DNA of 64,000 nt, from positions 1 to 64,000 of the forward strand of contig CAYUPI010000019.1 in NCBI GenBank assembly GCA_964446585.1, given 5' to 3'. This document shows positions 31,645-40,008 of the stretch, one piece after another (the first letter of the stretch is position 1; every line of letters starts with the position of its first letter). The notes below the pieces were generated by a model. It was not told the origin of the DNA. It was given only the letters and a program-made list of their open reading frames with translations, and did not search any database. Made by a program: the position numbers and the translations under genes. The DNA comes from CAYUPI01 sp964446585 (GTDB lineage: Bacteria > Verrucomicrobiota > Verrucomicrobiia > Limisphaerales > UBA8199).

Positions 31645-34017
31645 TCAGCAGCAGCGCCAGATGCCGTTGAACTTTTCCCGGGTCACGCTCAGGTAGGTAT
31701 GTTTGCAAATCCTGGCCTGGGCGGCTGGGTTCAGCGGAGCGGATTCTCCCACCGCCGCGCTGCTCGCGCAGTGATTGGCCCGCAACTGCTCGCGCTCCAT
31801 TTGTGCCTCGCCGGACAGTTCCTTCGCGAGTGCGAAGGCCAACGCCAGCAAGCCGGCCAAATGGAGCGGCCTCGTCGTCTCCGCCAGTGCGTGCTCCGGC
31901 AGCCAAACTGGTTCGCTCTCGCGCAACTGCGCTAGCTTTCGTCGGGCAAGCAGCAGGAGCCACTCCCGTGCGCTAAGCAGAAAAATGGCCGCGACGAGCG
32001 CGAGAAATGCCGCCGCGACGAACGCATCCAGGTTGTTGTTGAACTGCCGCGCGCGATTGGTCCACAGCTCTCTTCCCGCCTCTTCGGTGCTGACGGCGTC
32101 TCCGCCGGCCTTGGCTGCCGCGAGTCGTTGCTCCAGCCCCGGCGCTTGAGCGCGCAACTCGCGCGCCTGGGCCAGAAACCCGATGCGCGAGTCCGAGTGA
32201 AAAATCTTCTGTACACCTGCCGTCATTGTTACTGCCAGCAGCCAGAGCAACGGCACTAGCGTGATAATCGCCATCGTCGGCCGACCCGCTTTCTCCTTTC
32301 TCCCTTCTCCCTTCTCCTGCCCTTGCAGGCTCATTTTCAAAATAATCGTCGTGCCCAGGCAGAGCGCAATAGCCGCCAATAATTGGTTGGCAATGCCGAA
32401 TAGCGGCCAGAGCGAGTTGATGCCGCCCAATGGATCGCGCACGCCCTGAATCAGAAAATAACCCCAGCCGCTGACCACCAGGAGGCTGGCCAACGCGTTG
32501 GCGCCGATGCTCCGCGTATCGCCCAATGGCTTCCAGAGATTGCCCAATGTGTCCTGGAGCAGGTAACGCCCGACACGTGTGCCGGCGTCCAGTGTGGTCA
32601 GGATGAACAACGCCTCGAACATAATCGCGAAGTGATACCACAGGTCGAGCCCATGCCCCTTGACGGCCTTTGAAAAGATTTGCGCCATGCCGACTGCCAG
32701 CGTTGCGGCGCCACCTGTCCGCCCGAACAGCGTTTTTTCCCCGAGTTGATCGGCCATTTGATTCATTTGTTCGAGTGTCACCGCGAACCCCAGAGAATTG
32801 ACGTTAGCCACCGTTGCCGCGGAATCACCCTTCACGTTCATGCTGAGGTAAACGCCTGGCTCGAGCGTGCAGGCGGCGATCAGTGCCATAATGGCCACGA
32901 GCGATTCCAGGCACATGGCGCCATAGCTGATTGGCCGGGCATAAGACTCGCGCGTGATCAATTTCGGCGTCGTGCCGCTGGCGATTAGTGTGTGAAACCC
33001 GGAGATCGCCCCGCAGGCAATCGTAATGAAACAGAACGGAAAGACTTTTCCCGCCAGCACGAGGCCCGACCCATCCACGAACCGGCTGATGGCTGGCATC
33101 CGCAAGTTCGGCAGTACCACAAGAATTCCCAGCGCGAGGGCAAAGATCGTGCCGAGCTTCATGAACGTGCTCAGGTAGTCGCGTGGGGCCAGCAGCAGCC
33201 AGACCGGCAGCACGCTCGCGGCCAAACCATACAGAATGATCGTCCATGCCAGTGTGAGGTCGCGCAACCCAAACGCCTGCGCGAGCGCCGGGTGCCCGTG
33301 GACCAGCTTTCCACCCCAAACCGCCAGCAAGAGGCAAATCACCCCGATAGCCGACGCTTCCATGACCTTGCCCACCCGCCAAAACCGCAGGTAACCGCCC
33401 ATGAACATCGCGATCGGGATCGTGGCCCCCACCGTGAACACACCCCACGGACTTTCTGTGAGGGCTTTGACCACCACCAGTGCCAGCACCGCCAGCAGGA
33501 TGATCATAATCCCGAGAATGGCAATGACCCCGACGGCGCCCGCCGCCGTGTTCAGCTCCTCGCGCACCATCTGGGCCAGTGATTTGCCATCCCGCCGCAT
33601 CGAGGAGAACAGCACAACGAAATCCTGCACCGCGCCTCCCAGTGTCACGCCAATCAGAATCCACAACGTTCCAGGCAGGTAACCGAATTGCGCGGCGAGG
33701 ACCGGCCCGACCAGCGGTCCCGGGCCGGAAATGGCCGCGAAATGGTGCCCGAACACGATCCACTTGTTCGTTTTGACGAAATCCTTGCCGTCATCGTGCA
33801 CCTCGCAAGGCGTCGCCCGCCGCTCATTAAGCATCAGCACTCGCGCCGCGATCCACTTCGAGTAAAACCGGTAACCGATCGCGTAACTGCACGCGGCTGC
33901 GATGAGGATGTATGCTGAGCTAGGCGCCTCGCCGCGCTGCAGCGCCAGCTTGCCATAAGCCCAGGCGCCTCCAACTGCGATCAGCACCCAAAAAACTGTT
34001 GTTAGAGGCTTCTTCAT
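31645..34017 (-). CDS. cstA: CstA family carbon-starvation transporter
   Basis: The 790-residue protein has many membrane helices and the CstA hallmarks HHFAAISGPGPLVGPVLAAQ (about 91-110), FVVLFSSMRRDGKSLA (about 133-148) and AISGFHTLIASGTTPKLI (about 339-356). CstA proteins take up pyruvate or peptides. It is longer than E. coli CstA (701 residues), with an additional C-terminal part that ends FNGIWRCC. Residues ~568-577, in a hydrophilic loop, are encoded by a 7-bp array (32289-32316). It is the first gene before nadD but likely separately transcribed. Confidence 0.94.
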   Translation of the reverse strand: MKKPLTTVFWVLIAVGGAWAYGKLALQRGEAPSSAYILIAAACSYAIGYRFYSKWIAARVLMLNERRATPCEVHDDGKDFVKTNKWIVFGHHFAAISGPGPLVGPVLAAQFGYLPGTLWILIGVTLGGAVQDFVVLFSSMRRDGKSLAQMVREELNTAAGAVGVIAILGIMIILLAVLALVVVKALTESPWGVFTVGATIPIAMFMGGYLRFWRVGKVMEASAIGVICLLLAVWGGKLVHGHPALAQAFGLRDLTLAWTIILYGLAASVLPVWLLLAPRDYLSTFMKLGTIFALALGILVVLPNLRMPAISRFVDGSGLVLAGKVFPFCFITIACGAISGFHTLIASGTTPKLITRESYARPISYGAMCLESLVAIMALIAACTLEPGVYLSMNVKGDSAATVANVNSLGFAVTLEQMNQMADQLGEKTLFGRTGGAATLAVGMAQIFSKAVKGHGLDLWYHFAIMFEALFILTTLDAGTRVGRYLLQDTLGNLWKPLGDTRSIGANALASLLVVSGWGYFLIQGVRDPLGGINSLWPLFGIANQLLAAIALCLGTTIILKMSLQGQEKGEGRKEKAGRPTMAIITLVPLLWLLAVTMTAGVQKIFHSDSRIGFLAQARELRAQAPGLEQRLAAAKAGGDAVSTEEAGRELWTNRARQFNNNLDAFVAAAFLALVAAIFLLSAREWLLLLARRKLAQLRESEPVWLPEHALAETTRPLHLAGLLALAFALAKELSGEAQMEREQLRANHCASSAAVGESAPLNPAAQARICKHTYLSVTREKFNGIWRCC
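32289..32316. repeat. 7-bp-period array inside cstA
   Basis: Four units (ctttctc, ctttctc, ccttctc, ccttctc) lie inside the coding frame and give the Lys/Glu/Gly-rich loop KGEGRKEK. The 28-base length is not a multiple of three, yet the frame is intact. Confidence 0.75.
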
Positions 34018-34059
34018 TTCTCCCAGCGTAGTAACCGGTCAGTCGTGGAGGGGGCGTCC

Positions 34060-34084
34060 CCCTCTCCTCCGCTGGAGGAGAGGG
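34060..34084. repeat. CT-rich hairpin repeat
   Basis: CCCTCTCCTCC (34060-34070) and GGAGGAGAGGG (34074-34084) form a perfect 11-bp stem around GCT, with GA-rich flanks. It lies between the divergent cstA and GYD genes. It could be a dispersed repeat or a two-way terminator, but no T run follows. Confidence 0.6.
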
Positions 34085-34225
34085 TCGGGGAGAGGAGGCC
34101 CATTAGTTTGGTGTACGCTCACCGCCGTTACTACTTACTACCGAGCGCAACCTATCAGGCTGGACAAAGCGGCGCAACCGGCGCATCCTGTGGATAAATT
34201 CAAAACGCAGAAAGGATCACTTGTT

Positions 34226-34519
34226 ATGGCTACCTACATTGCATTACTGCAGTACACCGACCAGGGAGTTCGCAACGTCAAAGACACCACCAAGCGCGCG
34301 GCCTCCGCCAGCGACGTCGCCTCGAAGATGGGCGTGAAATTCACCGACCTCTTTTGGACGCTTGGCCAGCACGATCTGGCGATCGTGGCCGAGGCGCCCG
34401 ACGACGAGACGATGACGGCGACTATGCTCAAGCTTGCAGCGCTAGGCAACGTGAAGACCCAAACCATGCGCGCCTTCCGCTCCAACGAGATGGAGGCGAT
34501 TCTCAAGAAAGTCGGGTAA
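34226..34519 (+). CDS. GYD domain-containing protein
   Basis: The 97-residue product from the ATG at 34226 matches GYD-domain proteins: TYIALLQYTDQGVRNVKDT (about 3-21), FWTLGQHDLAIVAEAPDDE (about 44-62). The family has a ferredoxin-like fold and no firm function. AAAGGAT lies 9 bases upstream of the start. Confidence 0.85.
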   Translation: MATYIALLQYTDQGVRNVKDTTKRAASASDVASKMGVKFTDLFWTLGQHDLAIVAEAPDDETMTATMLKLAALGNVKTQTMRAFRSNEMEAILKKVG

Positions 34520-34687
34520 GCGCGGTGTCGAATCCGACCTCCGCGCTTGGCCCAGCAACGTGATGTTGGTGAGTCAGGTCCGAAGGCACGACGATGTCAG
34601 CCATCGTGCTCGTCGGAAGATGTCACCTTGTCATCGGCGCCGGAGGGCGGCGGTTGCTGTTAATCCTTGCATCTGGTTATTGCGAAT

Positions 34688-35203
34688 ATGGAGCAACCGA
34701 TCGTCGTTCGCTATCAGCCAACGCTTTGTGACGCGCTGGACTCACAGTCCTACCATCGCCGGGTGATGCAGCGACTCGGATTACGGATTGGGTTGTCCGT
34801 GGCCTCGATCCTCCTGTCGCTGTTGGGGGTGTATGGTCTATTTCGAGGCGTCAGCAGCTCCACGGCCACGCTGCTGATCCTCGGAGGATTCTATTACCCA
34901 GCGCTTCGTCCTTTGGAGCGGCGCTGGCAGATCGAGCGTGCTTTCTCCAAAGACCCAGACAGGGATTTAGAGATCCAATGGCAAATTTCGGAACAGTCGG
35001 TGACGGTCACGAACAGCAAGTGGAAATCTGACTTGACCTGGCCTGCCATCACGAAAGCTGTCCGTGCGCCCTCTGGCTTCCTGCTGTACGTTTCCAGCTC
35101 TCCTTATTGGTTGCCGCGGCGTGGTTTCAGTGGCGATGGTGCATTCGAGCAATTGGCCGAGCTCATTCGTACGAAGGTTTCAGCTTTCACTAACGTGAGC
35201 TAA
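34688..35203 (+). CDS. YcxB-like membrane protein
   Basis: The 171-residue product has two adjacent membrane helices (about 33-52 and 56-70) and then a soluble C-terminal domain with QWQISEQSVTVTNSKWKSDL (about 93-112) and PYWLPRRGF. This is the layout of YcxB-type proteins, whose role is unknown. The ATG at 34688 is chosen over the TTG at 34667. Confidence 0.72.
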   Translation: MEQPIVVRYQPTLCDALDSQSYHRRVMQRLGLRIGLSVASILLSLLGVYGLFRGVSSSTATLLILGGFYYPALRPLERRWQIERAFSKDPDRDLEIQWQISEQSVTVTNSKWKSDLTWPAITKAVRAPSGFLLYVSSSPYWLPRRGFSGDGAFEQLAELIRTKVSAFTNVS

Positions 35204-35212
35204 CTAAAAATG

Positions 35213-35226
35213 GCGAGCTTGCTCGC
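35213..35226 (+). other. Small hairpin after the YcxB-like gene
   Basis: GCGAGC and GCTCGC pair around TT, 10 bases past the stop. No T run follows, so a terminator role is doubtful. Confidence 0.3.
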
Positions 35227-35314
35227 GGGCGTCAGAAGATCAAGCCCATCGGTGCGATGCCGTACTCCCTGTTGCAGGTGGACGAGGGCGTCTGCGCTCC
35301 ATAGGAAACAAAGA

Positions 35315-36670
35315 TTATTCCGGCCCCTTTTTTCCCAACAGATCGAGCACTGCGGCGGTCATGGCAGCAACGCCCGTCTTTATGGTCGGCTCCGGCAATG
35401 GCGCCCAGAGGGGCGAGTGCAGCGAAGGCAACGGCTGACCCGTGCGTTCGCTTTCCTTCAAAGCCTCCGGTCTGACTCCACCGACAAAGAACATGCAAAT
35501 CGGAATCTTATGTTCGGTCCGGCCATACTCGGCAAAATCTTCGCCGCCCATCGACGGCTTCTTCTTGATGACATTGGATTCGCCGAACCAGGTGCGGAAG
35601 ACAGCAGCGATTTTTTCGCTTAACTCGGGATTGTTATAGGTGGCGGGCGTAAACTCGTCTTCCAGCTTAACTTCCGGCAAACGGTCTTCCGGAATACCGG
35701 CGGCCAGCGCCTGACCGCGCACGATCCGCTTGATGGCGGCGAGCGTCTGTTGCCGCACCTCGTCCGTGTAGGAGCGGACCGTCAATTGCAGTCGCACTTC
35801 GTCAGGAATTATGTTGTGCTTGGTGCCGCCGTGGATCGAACCGACAGTTACCACTGCTGGCTCACCGGGCTGAACCTCACGGCTGACGATGGTCTGCAGA
35901 TCGAGCACAATTTTCGCCGCCAATACCACCGGGTCTTTCGTCTTGTGCGGATAGGCGCCATGGCCGCCCACGCCATGGATGGTGATATCCACCGAATCGA
36001 CGTTCGCCATCGCGTAGCCGGGTGTATAGCCGATGCTTCCGGCGCGAATCTCCGCATCATCGTGCAGCGCAAGGCAGAAATCGGGCCGCGGAAAGCGCGT
36101 GAACAGCCCATCGGCCAGCATCGCGCGCGCGCCACCTACACGCTCCTCGGCGGGCTGGCCAATCACGACCAACGTCCCCTGCCATCGCTCCTTGAGCCGC
36201 GCCAGCACGTATGCTGAGCCGACGATGCACGTCATGTTCATGTCATGGCCACAGGCATGCATCACAGGCACGTCATTGCCCGCGGGATCCTTGGTCACTA
36301 CGGTGCTCGCGTAAGGCAGGCCGGTCTGCTCCTTCACCGGAAGACCATCCAGATCAGTTCGGATCAAAACCGTCGGCCCGTTACCATTGCGCAGGACACT
36401 CACCACACCGTACTTTCCGACGTGTGTGGTTACGTCGTAACCCGCCTTCCGGAGCTCCTCAGCCACGCGCTCCGAGGTCTTTTCCTCCATGAATGACAGC
36501 TCGGGGTGCGTGTGCAGGTGCTTGTACAATTCAAGTAGCTCGCCAAATTGCCGCTCCACAAGTGGCTGGACCAGGTCGCGCGCTCCGCCGAAGGAATTAT
36601 GTGTGAACGCGACCAACGCCCCGATCGAAAGCAATGCAGCAAGAAAAGTCGCATGGAATAGCGGTTTCAT
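35315..36670 (-). CDS. Exported M20-family amidohydrolase
   Basis: The 451-residue protein has a signal peptide (MKPLFHATFLAALLSIGALV) followed by an M20D metallopeptidase domain. Zinc-ligand motifs are HACGHDMNMT (about 137-146), GQPAEE (about 171) and MGGEDFAEYG (about 379-388); GVGGHGAYPHKT (about 230-241) lies in the lid domain. Relatives remove acyl groups from N-acyl amino acids or hippurate; the substrate is unknown. Its ATG overlaps the stop of the GNAT gene (ATGA, 36667-36670), so the two are coupled. Confidence 0.92.
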   Translation of the reverse strand: MKPLFHATFLAALLSIGALVAFTHNSFGGARDLVQPLVERQFGELLELYKHLHTHPELSFMEEKTSERVAEELRKAGYDVTTHVGKYGVVSVLRNGNGPTVLIRTDLDGLPVKEQTGLPYASTVVTKDPAGNDVPVMHACGHDMNMTCIVGSAYVLARLKERWQGTLVVIGQPAEERVGGARAMLADGLFTRFPRPDFCLALHDDAEIRAGSIGYTPGYAMANVDSVDITIHGVGGHGAYPHKTKDPVVLAAKIVLDLQTIVSREVQPGEPAVVTVGSIHGGTKHNIIPDEVRLQLTVRSYTDEVRQQTLAAIKRIVRGQALAAGIPEDRLPEVKLEDEFTPATYNNPELSEKIAAVFRTWFGESNVIKKKPSMGGEDFAEYGRTEHKIPICMFFVGGVRPEALKESERTGQPLPSLHSPLWAPLPEPTIKTGVAAMTAAVLDLLGKKGPE

Positions 36671-37122
36671 ATTTTTGTTCCCATCACAAAATCGATTTCG
36701 AACAGTTCATAGTCCGTCTTCTTCAACCCAAGCCGTTCATAGGTGCTCCGCGCGGTTGCATTGTGCGCGTCCATGTAGAGCCGCAGACCGCAGACGTCCT
36801 TTCGCTCTTTGGCCAAAGTTTGAATGTGATTGAACAACGCGCGGAACACTCCGCAACCTCGGAATTTCTCAGTGACATAGACGCTCTGGATCCACCAGAA
36901 ATTTCCATTCCGCCAATCGCTCCATTCATAAGTGATCAGCAACTGCCCCGCCACGGTTTTGGTTCTGTCCTGGTCGTCCTCTGCCAGGAAGTAGGTGCCC
37001 TTGGCCGGATCGCTCAGCAAGGCCGCGACCCCTTGGCGCACACGTTCCGCATCCAACTGCCGTTTCTCCGTTTCCCAAGCCATCCGCGAGTTAAACTCTG
37101 CCACAACTGAGGTGTCCGACAA
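36667..37122 (-). CDS. GNAT family acetyltransferase
   Basis: The 151-residue product has the GNAT fold: WWIQSVYVTEKFRGCGVFRA (about 75-94) is the acetyl-CoA-binding A motif, and LRLYMDAHNATARSTYERLG (about 113-132) is the B motif. The substrate cannot be told. It is translationally coupled to the M20 amidohydrolase. Confidence 0.9.
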   Translation of the reverse strand: MSDTSVVAEFNSRMAWETEKRQLDAERVRQGVAALLSDPAKGTYFLAEDDQDRTKTVAGQLLITYEWSDWRNGNFWWIQSVYVTEKFRGCGVFRALFNHIQTLAKERKDVCGLRLYMDAHNATARSTYERLGLKKTDYELFEIDFVMGTKI

Positions 37123-37166
37123 TTTGGCTTCTCGAATTTTGATTTGGATGGCCTAAGGTATAGAAC

Positions 37167-37442
37167 ATGGACGAGCCGATTCAACTGCCAATTGATGGCG
37201 TGCTCGATTTGCATACTTTCAATCCGCGCGAGATTAAGGATCTGGTGCCGGATTACCTGGCCGCGTGCCAGGAGCGCGGCATTTTCCAGGTACGCATCAT
37301 TCACGGCAAGGGCGTAGGTAATCTGCGTCGGACTGTCCATGCGCTCCTCTCTAAACACCCAGAAGTGATTTCCTTCACGCTCGATCATCCGCAATTCGGA
37401 GCTTGGGGAGCAACGCTGGTTTCGTTGCGGCGCCGCGAGTGA
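37167..37442 (+). CDS. Small Smr-domain protein
   Basis: The 91-residue protein is a lone Smr domain: LDLHTF (about 14-19) and VRIIHGKGVGNLRR (about 42-55). Smr domains occur in MutS2 and as solo proteins with nicking or RNA-cleaving activity. The gene is followed directly by a REPIN-like element. Confidence 0.92.
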   Translation: MDEPIQLPIDGVLDLHTFNPREIKDLVPDYLAACQERGIFQVRIIHGKGVGNLRRTVHALLSKHPEVISFTLDHPQFGAWGATLVSLRRRE

Positions 37443-37557
37443 GAGCGGACCGCGCCTGTCCAAGGCGCAGTGGCTGGAACTGAACAGCGACGTGCGAATG
37501 AAAAGACCGGCGTCTTAACGTATTCCTGAGCGCTGCGGCTGAGGACAGCCGCGCTCC
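37443..37557. repeat. REPIN-like element, degenerate left arm (copy 4)
   Basis: The right arm (37532-37557) reads, on the minus strand, GGAGCGCGGCTGTCCTCAGC and contains GCGGCTG TCCT CAGCCGC, which is nearly the copy 1 arm. The left arm (about 37443-37470) has decayed but keeps GCGCCTGTCC and AAGGCGCAG. It fills the gap between convergent genes. Confidence 0.65.
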
Positions 37558-37563
37558 GCCAGT

Positions 37564-37836
37564 TTACTCAATTTTCGCGTCCGGGAACAGCTCGCGCACC
37601 CGTTTTTTCACGCGCGCTTCTTCCTCCGGCCGCAGGAGGCGTCGATTGATGCGACGGCGCACGGCATCGAGCAGCTCCAGCCAATCCTCCAGCGGCGGGT
37701 CGGTAACGGCCTGCCATTGATCGTATCGCCGTTCTCGCGCGTAAAAGCGCCACTCGCGGCCGACGTGCTGCGCATACACTTGAAGGGTCATGCCGTCCTC
37801 AGTAACCCGCTTCCAACTGATCTCGGCCTTCGCCAT
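37564..37836 (-). CDS. Small hypothetical protein
   Basis: The 90-residue product is charged and helical, opening MAKAEISWKRVTEDGMTLQV, with an aromatic middle (REWRFYARERRYDQW, about 27-41) and a basic C-terminal helix. No family is recognised. It begins 9 bases after ispF, so it is likely co-transcribed with it. Confidence 0.7.
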   Translation of the reverse strand: MAKAEISWKRVTEDGMTLQVYAQHVGREWRFYARERRYDQWQAVTDPPLEDWLELLDAVRRRINRRLLRPEEEARVKKRVRELFPDAKIE

Positions 37837-37845
37837 CGAGTTTTC

Positions 37846-38325
37846 TTACCCGGGCAAATCCACACTGGCCACGGCCATCGCGGCGATTCCTTCCTCGCGT
37901 CCGACAAAACCCAAATGCTCGTTCGTCGTTGCTTTTATCCCAATCTGCTTCGGAATGAGTTTCAGGGCAGCGGCGATATTGTGTTTCATCGGTTCGAGAT
38001 GCGATGCCAGCTTAGGCTGCTGCGCAATCAAAGTCGCATCGACGTTAACAATGGTTCCACGCCGCGCCGCCACTTGCCGCTCAGCCTCCTGCAGGAAAAC
38101 GCGGCTTGGCGCGTCGCGCCAGCGCGGGTCGGTGTTCGGGAAGAAATGGCCGATGTCGCCTTCTCCCAGTGCGCCCAGAAGCGCATCGCAAATCGCGTGC
38201 ATCAGGGCGTCCGCATCGGAATGTCCTTCCAGTCCCTTGGTGTGGGGGATTTCGACGCCTCCCAGGATGAGTTTTCGCCCTGCCACCAAAGCATGCACAT
38301 CGTAGCCGACTCCAACGTGAACCAT
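37846..38325 (-). CDS. ispF: 2-C-methyl-D-erythritol 2,4-cyclodiphosphate synthase
   Basis: The 159-residue protein from the ATG at 38325 has the zinc-site motifs GVGYDVHAL (about 4-12) and GHSDADALMHAICDALLGA (about 40-58), and GIKATTNEHLGFVGREEGI (about 132-150). IspF makes the cyclic diphosphate in the MEP isoprenoid pathway. The frame is open further upstream only because it runs through the heptamer array and murJ antisense. ispH, the last MEP step, lies 4 kb away. Confidence 0.96.
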   Translation of the reverse strand: MVHVGVGYDVHALVAGRKLILGGVEIPHTKGLEGHSDADALMHAICDALLGALGEGDIGHFFPNTDPRWRDAPSRVFLQEAERQVAARRGTIVNVDATLIAQQPKLASHLEPMKHNIAAALKLIPKQIGIKATTNEHLGFVGREEGIAAMAVASVDLPG

Positions 38326-38385
38326 GGGCACACTATAAAAGCCGCGCTTCCGGCAACCAAGCCTATTCCCTCTGGTCGGTCGCTG

Positions 38386-38420
38386 TTGGACTTTGGACTT
38401 TGGACTTTGGACTTCGGACT
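38386..38420. repeat. 7-bp-period array in the ispF-murJ divergent promoter region
   Basis: Four perfect TTGGACT units and one TCGGACT unit span 35 bases, 61 bases from the ispF start and 17 bases from the murJ start. It is the cleanest array in the window. Confidence 0.92.
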
Positions 38421-38436
38421 CTATCCTCCCGCCCCT

Positions 38437-40008
38437 GTGTCGCAGATGTTGAAATCCTCCGGCGCCATGGCGGCGGCGACAATGACCAGCCGCGTCCTGG
38501 GCATGTTGCGCGAGATGGTGTACGCCGCGTTCATGGGCAACACCTGGGTCGCAAGTGCGTTCACGCTCGCGTTTCAGGTGCCTAACCTGTTTCGACGGCT
38601 CCTCGGCGAGGGCGCCCTGACGGCGGCATTCATTCCGATTTTCAAACACAAGGAAGTTCGCGAAGGCGAGGCGGAAATGTGGCGTGCGGCTAATGCCGTC
38701 ATCTCCGGACTGGTGACCACGGCCGTGGCGGTCACGCTCGCGGCGATAATCGGGATCTCCATCGCTCTGGCTTTGGGAGAGAGAGGTTTTGCCGATGAAA
38801 CCAAGCTGATGCTTCGGCTCTTGCGTCTAATGTTTCCATATATGCTGCTCGTCTCTCTGGCAGCGGTGTTGATTGGCATGGCCAACGCCCGCGGCCATTT
38901 TTTTGTGCCCGCGCTGGGCGCGGCGATTCTCAATGTCGTCATGATCGCCAGCGTGCTGTTGCTGGCCCCTCGAATGGGACAGGGTTTGGAGCGGCAAATT
39001 TTTGGCCTGGCAATTGGTGTTGTGCTCGCCGGGCTCGCTCAAGCCTTATTTCAATTGCCCAGCCTCCAGCGCGAAGGTTTTCGTTACCAATGGGTCTCAC
39101 CCTGGCGCGACCCGACCGTCGGAGAGGTCGTTCGCAAGATGCTTCCCGGCTCAATCGGCGTCGCCGCGTTCCAAATCAACGTGCTGCTCATCTCTTTCTT
39201 TTCATTCTGGTTCGAGCCGACTATCGTCGCTACGTTCAACTACTCCGTCCGCTTGATGGAGTTGCCTCAAGGCATGTTTGGCATCTCGCTGGCCACGTAT
39301 ATGCTGCCCACGCTCTCGGGCCTGGCGGCCGAAAAAAAGTTTCCCGAGTTCCGCCAAACGCTTAGCCAGGGTTTGGGTTACCTCGCCTTCGCCAACTTGC
39401 TCGCGGCGGCCATCGCGCTCGCCCTGGCCGAGCCGATCGTCCGGCTGATTTTCGAGCGCGGCAAATTCGGCCCCGACGCCACACACCGCGTGGCGCTCGC
39501 TTTGGCCTGCCTGGCGCCGGGATTGCTGATGTTCTCGATGAACAATATTCTTGCCCGCGCATTTTTTGCGCTGAACGACACCAAAACCCCGATGAAGATC
39601 AGCGTCTTTTGTCTGGTTCTTAACCTTGGGTTTGCTTTGTGGCTGGTTCGTCCTTACCGGGAAGCCGGCTTGGGCGTGGCCAATACTCTGAGTGCATCGC
39701 TGAACGTCGTGCTCCTGCTGTTTGCCCTGCGCCGAAAGCTGTCGCGGCTGGGGCTGATTCCGGTTCTGCGCCTGTTGCGGGTGCTCGTGCCTGCAGCCGC
39801 CGTGGCGGGAATCGTCGCCGCCCTGCTGGCCTCAGCCTGGGAAAAGAAGCTCGGACACGCAACGCTCGGACTGAAACTGGGCGTCGTCTTCGTGCCCGGC
39901 GTCGTGGCCGGGCTGGTCTATTGGCTTGTGGCTGTCGTCGGGCGCGTGCCCTCCGCAGTAGAGATCCTGGGTTTGCTCGGCCGCGTTTTGAAGCGGGAGA
40001 CCATTTAG
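38437..40008 (+). CDS. murJ: Lipid II flippase MurJ
   Basis: The 523-residue protein has ~14 membrane helices and the MurJ/MviN start SRVLGMLREMVYAAFMG (about 16-32), with QVPNLFRRLLGEGALTAAFI (about 46-65) following. MurJ flips lipid II across the membrane for peptidoglycan synthesis. The start is GTG at 38437 (M-S-Q-M-L-K); the ATG at 38446 is an alternative. The stop overlaps the converging alpha/beta hydrolase gene. Confidence 0.95.
   Translation: MSQMLKSSGAMAAATMTSRVLGMLREMVYAAFMGNTWVASAFTLAFQVPNLFRRLLGEGALTAAFIPIFKHKEVREGEAEMWRAANAVISGLVTTAVAVTLAAIIGISIALALGERGFADETKLMLRLLRLMFPYMLLVSLAAVLIGMANARGHFFVPALGAAILNVVMIASVLLLAPRMGQGLERQIFGLAIGVVLAGLAQALFQLPSLQREGFRYQWVSPWRDPTVGEVVRKMLPGSIGVAAFQINVLLISFFSFWFEPTIVATFNYSVRLMELPQGMFGISLATYMLPTLSGLAAEKKFPEFRQTLSQGLGYLAFANLLAAAIALALAEPIVRLIFERGKFGPDATHRVALALACLAPGLLMFSMNNILARAFFALNDTKTPMKISVFCLVLNLGFALWLVRPYREAGLGVANTLSASLNVVLLLFALRRKLSRLGLIPVLRLLRVLVPAAAVAGIVAALLASAWEKKLGHATLGLKLGVVFVPGVVAGLVYWLVAVVGRVPSAVEILGLLGRVLKRETI

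Noticed and set aside
34060..34084. Rho-independent terminator
   Set aside because: The stem is strong but no T run follows on either strand, so I list it as a repeat.
1400..37557. CRISPR array
   Set aside because: The palindromic elements are few, far apart and paired head to head; no regular repeat-spacer pattern is present.
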